From positions 558,001 to 622,000 of the forward strand of contig NC_087069.1 in the NCBI RefSeq assembly GCF_963678635.1: a DNA stretch of 64,000 nucleotides, given 5' to 3'. A model generated the notes under the pieces. The model was not told the origin of the DNA. It ran no database searches and saw only the letters and a list, made by a program, of their open reading frames with translations. Shown here in pieces: positions 46,553-57,144 of this stretch. The stretch's first letter is position 1, and every line of letters starts with the position of its first letter. The stretch is from Symsagittifera roscoffensis. Lineage: Eukaryota; Xenacoelomorpha; Acoela; Convolutidae. A program made the position numbers and the translations under genes.

Positions 46553-49500
46553 ATGTCAGATTTTGAATTCAAACCTATTCATAAATTTTTCAAAATCACA
46601 ATCTCTTCAATAAAATATTTGAAAAATTCGAATTCAGATATTATTTCCTTACACGTTTATAACAACACACCTTACCAAGTAACATTACCTTTAGGACTTT
46701 TAGGATATTGTGAAACCAATGCTACAATATCACCAATACACGAAAAAGCCTATCGCGTAAATAATATACTCCAATTACTAGATATTTGCCAATCTACAAT
46801 TCTTAATGAAGAATTATCTATAAATAATATAATAAGTAACGAAAACAGAAATACGGATTATTTCACAAAAACTCCATATTTCAAACCTACATTCAACATC
46901 AGTAACTACACAGAGGACCAACAAAAATTTTTAACAATGTTTAATTTCCAACATTCACAAATAACACAAGACGAATTCGAAAAGTTAGCCAAACAGCTAA
47001 TTAAATATTCATCAGTCTATGCAACATCAAAATTCGATGTTGGCAAAATCAGTTCATCACTACATCTCCCATTAAAACCAAACGCAGTTTTCAAAAAACA
47101 GAGAGCAAGTAAAGTACCAATTCACTTACATGATAAAGTAAACAGATTACTCGATATTTTAGAACAATACAACATTATATCACCAGTTAATAAAGAAGAA
47201 CAACCAAAAGGCAACACATTTATCAACCCCGTTATCATTCTAGCTAAAGGAGAATCATTAAAAATCTTTCTCGATGCTAGATACCTCAATTCACTTATAG
47301 ATGAATCAAAATGTAATTGGCCCATTGAACCAATACAAGTTATTTTAACAAAAATAAACGGCAAATACTTCACAACCGCCGACATGAATAGTGCATACAA
47401 TCAAATGCCACTAGATGAACAATCACGACGTTTAACACAATTTGTTATCGGAAACCAACAATATGAATTTAACCGCTTATTCTATGGAATATCCATAGGA
47501 CCAGCAGCATTTTCAGCTTTTATGAGCAAAATTTTTAGACCACTAATACTCAAGAAAAACGCAATCACCTATCTAGACGATGTTTTTATGCAATCACAAA
47601 CAAAAGACGAAATGTTCAACGTTTTAGAAAAATATCACCAAATACTTCAGAACGAAAATCTGAAGGCCGCCCCCGATAAATCACACTTCTTTTTAACAAG
47701 AGTTAAATTCTTAGGACATAACATCGAAAGAAAAACAATCACCCCACTGAAATCACGCATTGACGCTATTCAAAAACTTCAACCACCAACAAATAAAAAG
47801 AAAATCCAAGAATTCCTTGGAATGTTAAACTTTTTAAGTAAATATGTTTATAAAATGCAATTATATCTACGACCATTTTATAACATCCTTAGACAACAAA
47901 ATAATTTTGAATGGAACACAGAACATCAAACACGATTTGAAGAAATAAAGAAACTTTTAACTGAACAAATTTCAAACACAATTCCAGACTCAAATCAACC
48001 ATTTTATGCAATGTGCGATGCTTCGAACTTTGGCATCGGCGCAGCACTATTACAATCACATAATGGTACAAATAAAATGAACTTGATATCAGCAAATTCT
48101 CGATTATTCACTCAAGCAGAGCTACGACTCTCAACTCTAATGAGAGAATGTACAGCCATAATATATACACTGACAGAATATGAGTTTCTGATACTTGGAT
48201 CAAAACATCCAACAGTTCTATTCACAGACCATAAACCAATCATCTTTCTCTTCACACAGAAATCTAACCCAAACCACCGAGTTTACAGATTTCAACTAAT
48301 TCTAATGAAATTTCCAAACTTACATATAGTTTGGACTGCAGGAAAAAATCTTGCATTACCAGACACCTTAAGTCGAAATACACCACCTGAATTACTTACA
48401 CGAAAAACAACAGTTGAAATACCCAAAAATATAAAATTCTACCTTGCAGAAAACGAAACATCACCTCGATTAGAATGCAAATATGCAGTTAAAACTGATA
48501 TTGAACAATCACAAATAAATAATTTACAACATTTCCCACTTTATTTAGATTGTCAAAATAATCATTATGAAGTTGATTTACTTGGAACATCAACCTTCAA
48601 ACCAATCCCATATTCTCAATGGATAAAAAATAACACCCAACAAAAACGAACAAAACAACACCCGCCTAAAAAAGACCATTTTCCACTAATTGAAAAAGAA
48701 GATTTAACTGATAAAATAAATTTATCAGGACCACAAACAAATAATTCAAAATACACAATAAATCAAGTTTTTGACCTTCACGACCCACTTGATACAATAC
48801 CCTTATCTAAATTAGAAATTGAAAACATTTTTCTCCCCCCAACAGTTACGATTACAAATTCAACACTGAAACAATATCAAAATCTTGACCCGATAATTAG
48901 ACAACTGAAATCATGGCACAAATATAAAACTAAACCTATCAAAGCAGATTCAACCATTCTAGGAAACAAAACACTCCTCCGATACTTTCGCAAATTTAAC
49001 AACACAACAATTAACGAAAATACAGACCTTTTAGAGTATAACCTGAATGAATCTACAGTTCCATGTCTCCCTTTAAGTATGATTCTTATAGCTTTTAATA
49101 TTTCACATACACAAAATATTAAAGGACACTCTGGATCAGAAAAAACATATTCAAATTTTATACAAAATTTTTACTTCCCAAATGCACCAATTTGGATAAA
49201 AGTACTATGCAATGATTGTATAGTATGTCAACTGAATAAACCTTACCCAAATCAAAAACAAATAGCACAAAAACAAGATTTTAAAGGACAAAGTTTATAC
49301 TTTAATCACCGTATCTCATTTGATACTAAAGGACCAATTTCACCCTCATCAGAAGGAAACTCCTACATTATGGTAATTGTTGACGCATTCACACACTATG
49401 TAGCACTTAACCCAGTACCACATTGTAATGCTTATTACGCATATACAACACTTTATGAACACTGGATAGCAAAATTTGGACTACCAGAAATTTTAGTTAC

Positions 49501-50584
49501 AGACAATGGTACAGAATTCATAAATAATGAAATAATAACACTATGTCATTTATATAACATTAAACACAAACCACGTACATCTCATGCACCTTGGACAAAC
49601 GGCTTAGTCGAAGGTATGAACCGTTCACTACAAGAATATCTTAGATGTATCATCAATGGAAATAATACAAAATATACCGAATGGTCAGCAGATGTAAAAT
49701 TATTTCCCTTAGCATATAATTCACAAATTACGACAACTTTAGGAATGTCACCATATGAAATGGTTTTTAACCAAAAGCCACGCAAACCAATAATGTTTAC
49801 AGCAAATTCTCATAAAAACGCACAAGGTTATTGTCAACCAAATAAAGACTCAATTTGTTATAACCTCCCATTACATACGCACGATGAAGATCATTTTCAT
49901 CACCCACAAATTCTTAAATTAGCCTCCGGTACACACACCGAATGGATTTTAAATAGAGATAAGAAACACAATGAAATTTACCAAAAAATAACGAAAAAGT
50001 TATTACAAAGACAAAACATAAATGAACAAATCAATTCACGTTTTACACCAGCTTCCGATTTAAAAATTGGAACATTTGTTTTAATACCTAATTTTAATAC
50101 TCAAAAAGGAATTTCTAAAAAATTACAACCCCTCCGAAAAGGACCCTACCAAATAATTGCAAAACCCACTGATGTCACATATAAAATTACCGACTCAAAC
50201 AAAAAAGAAATCGTTCAACATCGAAACAACCTATTACCTTATTACCCAAAAGAATACGCACTCCGCGAATTAACTCAATTATATTCTTTCACAGGATTAA
50301 AAATCATTCAAAATGAACCACATCTGAAAAACACAGAACAAAATGATAACCCCACCGAAAATCAAAACACAAAACCAACCGCCACCAAAAACAATACACA
50401 AAACCATAAAGAATCTCCAAAACCAAGAAAAAATAGAAAAATGACAGAACAAATAATACCCCAAGAAGAAATAGACAAATCTGAACATAGAAAAACAACA
50501 AGACTCCGAAATCAACCACGTAAAAACTACAAAATGTTCATCCCCCAATCTAAAATATTAAAGAAAGTAGAATTTAAAAAGTAA
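46553..50584 (+). CDS. pol: pol: reverse transcriptase, RNase H, integrase
   Basis: 1343 codons from the first ATG; the frame actually opens within the gag end. RT: FLDARYLNS, FTTADMNSAY (motif A), RLFYGISIGPAAFSAFMS (motif B) and YLDD at residues 340-343 (motif C). RNase H: MCDASNFGIGAAL, RECTAIIYT, FTDHKP and LPDTLSR supply the acidic residues. The integrase has an HHCC finger (HTQNIKGH and CNDCIVC near 49200) and a D,D-35-E core with D984 (TDNGTEF) and E1020 (GLVEGMN). A GPY/F module follows (PLRKGPYQII near 50130). The C-terminus is basic and low-complexity. All catalytic residues are present and no stop interrupts, so the enzyme set looks intact. Domain order is that of Ty3/gypsy (Metaviridae). 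Confidence 0.96.
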   Translation: MSDFEFKPIHKFFKITISSIKYLKNSNSDIISLHVYNNTPYQVTLPLGLLGYCETNATISPIHEKAYRVNNILQLLDICQSTILNEELSINNIISNENRNTDYFTKTPYFKPTFNISNYTEDQQKFLTMFNFQHSQITQDEFEKLAKQLIKYSSVYATSKFDVGKISSSLHLPLKPNAVFKKQRASKVPIHLHDKVNRLLDILEQYNIISPVNKEEQPKGNTFINPVIILAKGESLKIFLDARYLNSLIDESKCNWPIEPIQVILTKINGKYFTTADMNSAYNQMPLDEQSRRLTQFVIGNQQYEFNRLFYGISIGPAAFSAFMSKIFRPLILKKNAITYLDDVFMQSQTKDEMFNVLEKYHQILQNENLKAAPDKSHFFLTRVKFLGHNIERKTITPLKSRIDAIQKLQPPTNKKKIQEFLGMLNFLSKYVYKMQLYLRPFYNILRQQNNFEWNTEHQTRFEEIKKLLTEQISNTIPDSNQPFYAMCDASNFGIGAALLQSHNGTNKMNLISANSRLFTQAELRLSTLMRECTAIIYTLTEYEFLILGSKHPTVLFTDHKPIIFLFTQKSNPNHRVYRFQLILMKFPNLHIVWTAGKNLALPDTLSRNTPPELLTRKTTVEIPKNIKFYLAENETSPRLECKYAVKTDIEQSQINNLQHFPLYLDCQNNHYEVDLLGTSTFKPIPYSQWIKNNTQQKRTKQHPPKKDHFPLIEKEDLTDKINLSGPQTNNSKYTINQVFDLHDPLDTIPLSKLEIENIFLPPTVTITNSTLKQYQNLDPIIRQLKSWHKYKTKPIKADSTILGNKTLLRYFRKFNNTTINENTDLLEYNLNESTVPCLPLSMILIAFNISHTQNIKGHSGSEKTYSNFIQNFYFPNAPIWIKVLCNDCIVCQLNKPYPNQKQIAQKQDFKGQSLYFNHRISFDTKGPISPSSEGNSYIMVIVDAFTHYVALNPVPHCNAYYAYTTLYEHWIAKFGLPEILVTDNGTEFINNEIITLCHLYNIKHKPRTSHAPWTNGLVEGMNRSLQEYLRCIINGNNTKYTEWSADVKLFPLAYNSQITTTLGMSPYEMVFNQKPRKPIMFTANSHKNAQGYCQPNKDSICYNLPLHTHDEDHFHHPQILKLASGTHTEWILNRDKKHNEIYQKITKKLLQRQNINEQINSRFTPASDLKIGTFVLIPNFNTQKGISKKLQPLRKGPYQIIAKPTDVTYKITDSNKKEIVQHRNNLLPYYPKEYALRELTQLYSFTGLKIIQNEPHLKNTEQNDNPTENQNTKPTATKNNTQNHKESPKPRKNRKMTEQIIPQEEIDKSEHRKTTRLRNQPRKNYKMFIPQSKILKKVEFKK

Positions 50585-51184
50585 TTTTAAGATTTTATAC
50601 TTCACAATCTTGAAACCTCCGTAACATTTTTCATTTCAATTTTTCAAAATAACATGCTCACAAGTACGCAATAATTCTAGTTCAAAATAGACAAATAGGA
50701 TTCATCCAATCCGCCACTTTCTCTAACTCAAACTAAGATCAATTAGACGAATAATCTAGAACTCCAGGCACATCTCTAAGTATAACTTTACAACCTCCAG
50801 GTCAAAAATAAGCAAACCACTCCAACTTGACAGCTAAAATAAATATCACCATAATACCGTACCCCTCCCTTATCTAATAACCCAAAGATCAACAATATTT
50901 CCCCAACTCAGACCACGAATACCCCCAAAACAAGTTTGATAACTTAGCCTAAAGTAACAAAATGAAGATTTTAATTAGCCTAAAGTATAAAAATCTCACC
51001 ATACCCCGGATCATTTGACAAACAAAAATAAAGAAAAAGACGACCTCCCAGTCACTATGAAAATTGCCCCCAACAATTTTTTACAAAACTCAACCCACTT
51101 GTCAAAAAACTAATAAATAATTCGACCACACTAGAAAATCGCCTCAAACAGCAAAAAATATTCGACCAAGAGATCATTTCTTAA

Positions 51185-51600
51185 ATGCTTTTCTCTCAAA
51201 CAGTCGCTCAAATACTTATAAATTTTAAACATTTTTTTTCAATACTTGAAGCTTTTATAATATTTCTTTTTGATATACTTGAATCTTTTCTAATAATCTT
51301 AATCATTTTTTGTAACATTTTTTTAATTTTCTACACAATACTCGAACTATTCCTCCAACTTTCCAAAACCCTTGAATATATCCACAGGTACGATTTTAAC
51401 AACTTGTCTAAATGATACGAACAATTTTCAGTAGAACTGATATTTTTTTATTGTTTGTAATTTTCATAACATTTTTATCATCCCTCATTTTGACCATATG
51501 TAAATGTATAAAGAAAGCAATCATCACATTTGCCCTAGCAACAATTTTTCTAATTATTTTTTTGGAAGAATATTATAATAAACATAAACCTTCCCACTAA
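51185..51600 (+). CDS. Spliced small protein with several membrane segments (inferred 44-bp intron)
   Basis: Two adjoining hydrophobic ORFs can be joined by a GT-AG intron at 51388-51431 (CAG/GTACGA donor, ATTTTCAG acceptor). The exons are 51185-51387 and 51432-51600, and the phase matches, giving about 123 residues. Nearly the whole length is hydrophobic: three to four possible transmembrane helices (FIIFLFDILESFLIILIIF; FLLFVIFITFLSSLILTI; FALATIFLIIFL), with a Cys/Lys turn between (CKCIKKA). The C-terminus is short and charged. Without splicing the first ORF would end at 51415 with a hydrophilic tail. The function is unknown; the size and hydrophobicity suit a small membrane accessory protein. 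The splice is an inference from sequence. Confidence 0.5.
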
Positions 51601-51605
51601 AGTAA

Positions 51606-52742
51606 CAATTCAAAAATCCATCAAAAATTGCTACCCAACAGTCACAGAATCAGTCTTCACCGACATCATCCCAAGATAATCCAACACCACCTTCAACTAC
51701 TCAAAATCCTCAAACTTCTACACGAATTTCTTTTCAAGACAATCCATACACTTTTGAAGAACGGCACGCTCGTTTATCTGAACCACTAGAACCAGTTCAA
51801 CGACAAGCATCCCTAAGTGAACCAACATATAATCTTTACCCAACACTACCACAAGAACTAAGTAGAATACGAAACCTTAGTCAAAACCAAAACACAACAG
51901 AAATAAATAGACAAATTATACATCCTCGACGAAACAGAAATTTTCAAACTCCCCGAGTTCATTTTGATATACCTCAATCCCCATCACAAACCACTCCAGA
52001 AAACACCACTGGTATCACACCAGAAACTCCTACACTTTTTTCACAACAAAGCACTTCAAGTCTACCCTCAGACTACTTAGGTTCAACACCAACATCTGAA
52101 CAAATACGTGAAAATCCCTTTAACCCCCCAAACCTAACATCACGACTGCCATATTGGACTACACATTCATTCACACAAGGTGAACCAAATTTAGTCAATG
52201 ACCCCATAGATATTTCTACGGATACAACAACATCCTCATCACTACCAGAAACATTATCACTACCATCAACACCATCAATAAGCCAATTTTCACCACCACC
52301 CTTTAACTTAAATTTTCCAAATAATCTCGACGCGAGATATCGAGAACAATCATCAATAAATATTCCTTTAAGACTAGATTGGAATACATTCACAGCACCT
52401 CCACCATTATTTGGACAACATCAAGAAAGTAACCGCCTTCATAACTGGGCACTTAATAGATTACAATATCGCCAAGATATTCACAACGATATCCGTGATC
52501 ACAATATTCAAATACTCCAACAAAACAGTTTACAATTAAAGTTTGAAATCACAGTTAAATTAAACAATATTACACAACATCCCTACCCATTAAATCCACC
52601 TAACATAACAGCTCAATCAGTACCACCACCGTTTATAACTACTGAAGTAATATATAAATACGACAGATACACCAAAAACACAATTGGTTACATTACATTT
52701 TATAACCCATACTCAGGATTATCATACACATGTATATTCTAA
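51606..52742 (+). CDS. 378-codon open frame without any ATG, upstream of env
   Basis: The frame is open from 51606 to TAA 52740-52742 with no methionine codon that I can see. A chance frame this long is unlikely in AT-rich DNA. The N-terminal two thirds is Ser/Thr/Pro/Gln-rich and the last 120 residues look folded (LRLDWNTFTAPPPLFGQH, FEITVKLNNITQHPYPL, YKYDRYTKNTIGYITFYNP). It overlaps the env ATG by 13 bases in a different frame. Expression would need splicing from an upstream exon, frameshifting, or non-ATG initiation. It shares the Pro/Ser/Thr-rich-then-folded plan of the 599-codon ORF downstream. No family is recognised. Confidence 0.6.
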   Translation, partial: QFKNPSKIATQQSQNQSSPTSSQDNPTPPSTTQNPQTSTRISFQDNPYTFEERHARLSEPLEPVQRQASLSEPTYNLYPTLPQELSRIRNLSQNQNTTEINRQIIHPRRNRNFQTPRVHFDIPQSPSQTTPENTTGITPETPTLFSQQSTSSLPSDYLGSTPTSEQIRENPFNPPNLTSRLPYWTTHSFTQGEPNLVNDPIDISTDTTTSSSLPETLSLPSTPSISQFSPPPFNLNFPNNLDARYREQSSINIPLRLDWNTFTAPPPLFGQHQESNRLHNWALNRLQYRQDIHNDIRDHNIQILQQNSLQLKFEITVKLNNITQHPYPLNPPNITAQSVPPPFITTEVIYKYDRYTKNTIGYITFYNPYSGLSYTCIF

Positions 52743-53917
52743 AATTATTAATTTTTCTCCAACTCTTTTTTCTAGTAACCTCAAATCAAAACATAAACCC
52801 TTCCCCTCGTACAGGACCACAAGATTTATTAGTAACACATTACGATTGCGAAGAAAATGAACAAAAAACACTACATAAATATGCAATAAATCAAGTATCA
52901 CAATGTGAAACAGAACCACAAGCTATAGAAACCACAGATGTAATAGCAACACTCTATTCAAAAGCCCGAGCAACAACAGTTACAGGTTATAAATTCACAG
53001 CAACATTTTCCGAAAAGAAAGTACATTGTTCACAAGTCTCGAACGGAAACAAAAACCGACTTGACCATGAATCATTCTATCAAAGTAATATAGAACGTCT
53101 TTTACATCTCAATCCCGACGATTGTAAAAATGAATTACTTAGACTAAACATCACACAAAATAAAAACTCCCAAAGAAAATTAGTTAATTTTCAAGTTTTT
53201 TCAGACTCTGTACACCAATCACAACTTGAAAGACACCAAGGACATATAAAACTAGACGAAAAATACCCGTATAACGGCGCACACGGACGATTAACCTATG
53301 ACCTACATGATAAACATTGGATACCACACATTGGTATAAATAACCCATCAAACTGCAAAGCAGACACGAAAAATAAAGGATACCAAGAAATAATGTTTTT
53401 CGATTGGAAAATACAACTCGAAAAAATACAACTCACACGAGATTTATCTGATAATACAATGATCTATCAAGGAATCCGACTACCTTGTAAAAATGATCAA
53501 GGATATTGCGACCCTACAACAAGAACACAAGCAACAATTGTTTGGTTCCCCGAAGATACATGTACAACATTTCAAGTAGCAAAAATACACGCTCGTATGA
53601 TAAAATTTCACGAAAAATATTTCATACAATCAATTCCTTATGAACAAGTCCATCCATCACGCAAACTAAGTTCCGATTTTAGAAACATAGACAATATAGA
53701 AAATAAATTGACACGTTTTCAAATATATCAAGAAACAGAACTTGCATGTAAATACAGGAATCCACTTCACAGAACACAATACTCTGAAATATTAGTTGAA
53801 TATGAAAAAGGATTCGACATGACCACTGGAAAAGAAAAAATCGACCCATATGCCACAGGTCATCCTCCAAACGAAGGAACATCCTATATACCAGTTAATT
53901 TTCAAAAAAGCAACTGA
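52730..53917 (+). pseudogene. env: Envelope-type glycoprotein gene, N-terminal part, ending at an in-frame TGA
   Basis: The ATG at 52730 opens with a strong signal peptide (residues 1-20, hydrophobic core LLIFLQLFFLV). The ectodomain is cysteine-containing with NIT-type glycosylation sites. It includes a CDPTT...W...C-spaced region near 53505-53565. The frame stops at TGA 53915-53917 and continues open in the same register to 55348. Position after pol, signal peptide and cysteine pattern indicate an envelope-type protein. The layout recalls class III-type glycoproteins of chuvirus-like RNA viruses that some LTR elements have captured, but that is a visual impression only. Confidence 0.65.
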
Positions 53918-55348
53918 CAACCTGGTGGACATCTAAAACCTTATGACACCAGAAGCACACGCTTACAAGAATTATCACTAATGAATACTACATATTTCGG
54001 TAATATCCACTATGATATTCATTTAGATATGAAACTAGATTATACAATTAGCCGAATTTTTCAAGAAATGTCACTCTCCGAATTAGAAACACTACACCAA
54101 CTATGCGAATTAGAACGAACACAAATATTACAATCACTTGCACTAGCAGTATTAAAAATACCCTATGCAGGATACTTATTATCTGGAAATAGATCAAATT
54201 TTTTAGACTATGAAGGAAACATCTTATGGTTTTATACTTGTACTAAAAAAGTATCACCACTATACGTTTTTGAAGATAAACGATGTTATAAAAGAATCCC
54301 TATCTTTTATAAGAATAAAGTACATTTCGTGGATACACTTTCACGAAGAACCTATTTCTGGGATACCGCAGTCCCATGTGGATCAGAAAATAGCCACAAT
54401 GTAGTACAACTAAACCCTGATGAAAATAAATATTATCTTCTCACTCCATATCCCACATTAATGCAATCACTCAAAAAATTTTCACCAGAAAGCATTCGCG
54501 CTATCGCTCGAAACCCAAATATAGACTTACAATCAATAGGAATCTATTCAAAATCAGATATTCAACATCACATTAGAACACAACAATTCCAAGAATTATT
54601 AACACAAATGGACACTATACAAAGACAATCAATTGACCAAAATCTACGCAAACTTGCAGAAACCGCAGGTTTTGCCGATATCTACACGCAAGACTACAGC
54701 GGATATTTTAAAGACATTAAAGATTATATATATCTAAACGGCGAAAAATACCGTCCCCAAGATATATCACCAATCAACATTTTTAGCTTTGTTACACTCA
54801 AGAATGAAATCCTTGATTTTCTAGGATGGCCCTACTACATCTTAGAAAAATTGACTATTTTATACGCAATGTTTAACTTTATTGGATTTCTTTTCTCACT
54901 CTTAAAAGTAATCTACAATACATGTGCTATACACACACAAGTAAACAGACAAGCAAGTGTAGCACGCATACTCTTTGCAGGATTTTTTGGAATTTTTTCC
55001 ACATCTATAAACAAAATTCTTTTAGACGCACAAATAAAAGAATATAACACAAAATTAACAACACGACAAAATACATACGACGAAGAACATAACAATGTCG
55101 ACACACAGCCAACGGCACCACAATTACCACCCCTACCAAATAACCATCCACTATCCCTAGTCCCACGAAATTTTCGAAATTTAGCAATCACACATAATCC
55201 AAATTTTCGACTCAATACATCGCAAAGTCCCGTCCAACATATAATGACACATCAATCACAAGATGATAATACTTATGAACAAATTATTGAACAACCCCAT
55301 ACCACCGCTTTTCAGTCTCAAAATAATCATTTTTTTAGCCCACGATGA
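53918..55348 (+). pseudogene. env: Envelope-type glycoprotein gene, C-terminal part with membrane anchor
   Basis: This is the same register as the first part; the first ATG is at 53981. A cysteine-spaced region follows (54225-54390: CTKK, RCYKRIP, AVPCG) and then a long helical stem. A strong transmembrane segment is at about 54836-54920 (LTILYAMFNFIGFLFSLLKVI), with a second hydrophobic stretch after it (ILFAGFFGIFSTSI). A Pro-rich hydrophilic tail follows, which could be cytoplasmic. The stop TGA at 55346 overlaps the next ATG (ATGA). Only the TGA at 53915 interrupts the gene. Confidence 0.65.
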
Positions 55349-57144
55349 GCCGCCAACTTGGATCACTCCACCGATCAAATTCCCATCCAACCAATCTTAC
55401 CTCTTCAATCCCAATCATACCACTTTTTGCTTTTCCGCCACCCGATTTTCCATCTAGCAATGTAAAATCAGGCATGAATTCCGACACTAACTCACATATT
55501 TCAGTTTTATACTCCATCTCACAGCTAAATAACCCGAATATTGAAACCCCCGATGAATTTGCCGACTCAGAACCATCCCCATCCAATAATTTTCATAACC
55601 CTTCTAATTTTTCTCAACCTCCTTTTCAACCCATATTGTCAAATAACCCTGACCCAATCACTCCCACACCCTCTTATGCTTCCCAAGTTACCCCAACCTA
55701 CTCCTCATACCATTCTGACCAATCATCTCATTCTCCAGACACCCCCCAAATCTCCCCAGAACTAGATAATTTTATTACCCTCCAACAACAACCCTACCAT
55801 CTTAACACCCCGACCATAAACCAAATCTCCTCCACTACAGATTCATCCAATCCCCCTACACCCTCTACAAATTATACTGAATCATTAACACCATCATCCA
55901 CATCCACTATATCTTCACTAAACACAAATAGAGCTTACCGCACTTTTAAAAGAAAATTCCCCAACCATCCTTTCCCAGCAAAACCAGGAACAGCCCGTGA
56001 ATACATCAACCACCCCCAGCATACTAACACTAAAGAATTTTTAGCTATCACTCTACCCTCATTTCCACAATACACTTTAAACACCCCTCACGACGCTAAC
56101 GAAACACGCAACTTTGTAGATGAATACGTTTTAATGCCCACTCTCTCTTGGACCTCATACTATCATTTCACTAACCCTCTTTGCTTACCTTTATTCAGCA
56201 CTTCCATCGATATAGAACGAAACAAAGACATGCTATATCGACTAACTACACCACTAACCGCTAGACAGTTTACTTACGTTGGATACAAAAAATCACTAAA
56301 AATACACACTGCACCTAGAGCTAATGAATATACACTAGAATACTACGATCACAACATCATCAGAGCTAACCAAGATCAATTCTTAGACGACGATCGCTTC
56401 GCTAATCCACAAATCACCGAGAAATTTTTCATCAAGACACCATATGTATTTACACTAAACATCTTCGACCGAAAGTTTGATCACATTATTTCAGAAGCAC
56501 TAACAAACACACAAGCATACGAAAGTTTTAAAGAACGCTTCCAAATCTTTTCACTAACCTTTCATTTCCTTGCACCACACGAAAGAGATTTACACTGCTC
56601 ACACGATATTATGTTGCGAACTAAACAAACACATACATACAGTTACTATCGTTTCATCCAAAATCACTTTGACCTCCACACACCCTCTAGACAACCACAC
56701 CATCGTTTCCAATTCATCAATTCAAAATACACTTCACCATATTTCCTAAATTTCACATATTGTATTAAAGACACTAACCTCCATGGTATTCTTCGTAATT
56801 ATGACCCCATAACCCAAATGTACATTTTCTGCCCCATCACCAAGACCTTCAACGCCGAAGAATCCCGACCCCTCCTTATCCCGCACGAGTTTGTACAGCC
56901 TATAGAAATCCCCATTTTAGAATTCATCCACAACACTAAATTTAACCACAAATTATATAACTTAATCCAAAACACACCTTATGAGTTTGCAGTAGGCACT
57001 GAAGAACTAACCACTATTAAGGCACTTCAATTGCTTTGGCCACTGCTTCAAACTAAAAATATCATCCGCATCTTAGCTAAACTACTAACAACTTCAGAAC
57101 TAATTCACGACATCTTCCCCCACGGTTTTTTCCCCGACGACTAA
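55345..57144 (+). CDS. 599-codon ORF overlapping env by four bases (unknown)
   Basis: The ATG lies within ATGA, overlapping the env stop, an arrangement suited to termination-reinitiation. Residues 1-200 are Pro/Ser/Thr/Asn-rich and disordered-looking. Residues about 205-599 look globular with many aromatics and histidines (HTYSYYRFIQNHFDL, FQFINSKYTSPYFLNFTYC). No domain is recognised. The ORF is full length and uninterrupted, unlike gag and env, which suggests selection or luck. It ends 3 bases before a strong splice donor (CAG/GTAAGT at 57148). It could be an accessory or structural gene, and is too long and well composed to be chance. Confidence 0.7.
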   Translation: MSRQLGSLHRSNSHPTNLTSSIPIIPLFAFPPPDFPSSNVKSGMNSDTNSHISVLYSISQLNNPNIETPDEFADSEPSPSNNFHNPSNFSQPPFQPILSNNPDPITPTPSYASQVTPTYSSYHSDQSSHSPDTPQISPELDNFITLQQQPYHLNTPTINQISSTTDSSNPPTPSTNYTESLTPSSTSTISSLNTNRAYRTFKRKFPNHPFPAKPGTAREYINHPQHTNTKEFLAITLPSFPQYTLNTPHDANETRNFVDEYVLMPTLSWTSYYHFTNPLCLPLFSTSIDIERNKDMLYRLTTPLTARQFTYVGYKKSLKIHTAPRANEYTLEYYDHNIIRANQDQFLDDDRFANPQITEKFFIKTPYVFTLNIFDRKFDHIISEALTNTQAYESFKERFQIFSLTFHFLAPHERDLHCSHDIMLRTKQTHTYSYYRFIQNHFDLHTPSRQPHHRFQFINSKYTSPYFLNFTYCIKDTNLHGILRNYDPITQMYIFCPITKTFNAEESRPLLIPHEFVQPIEIPILEFIHNTKFNHKLYNLIQNTPYEFAVGTEELTTIKALQLLWPLLQTKNIIRILAKLLTTSELIHDIFPHGFFPDD

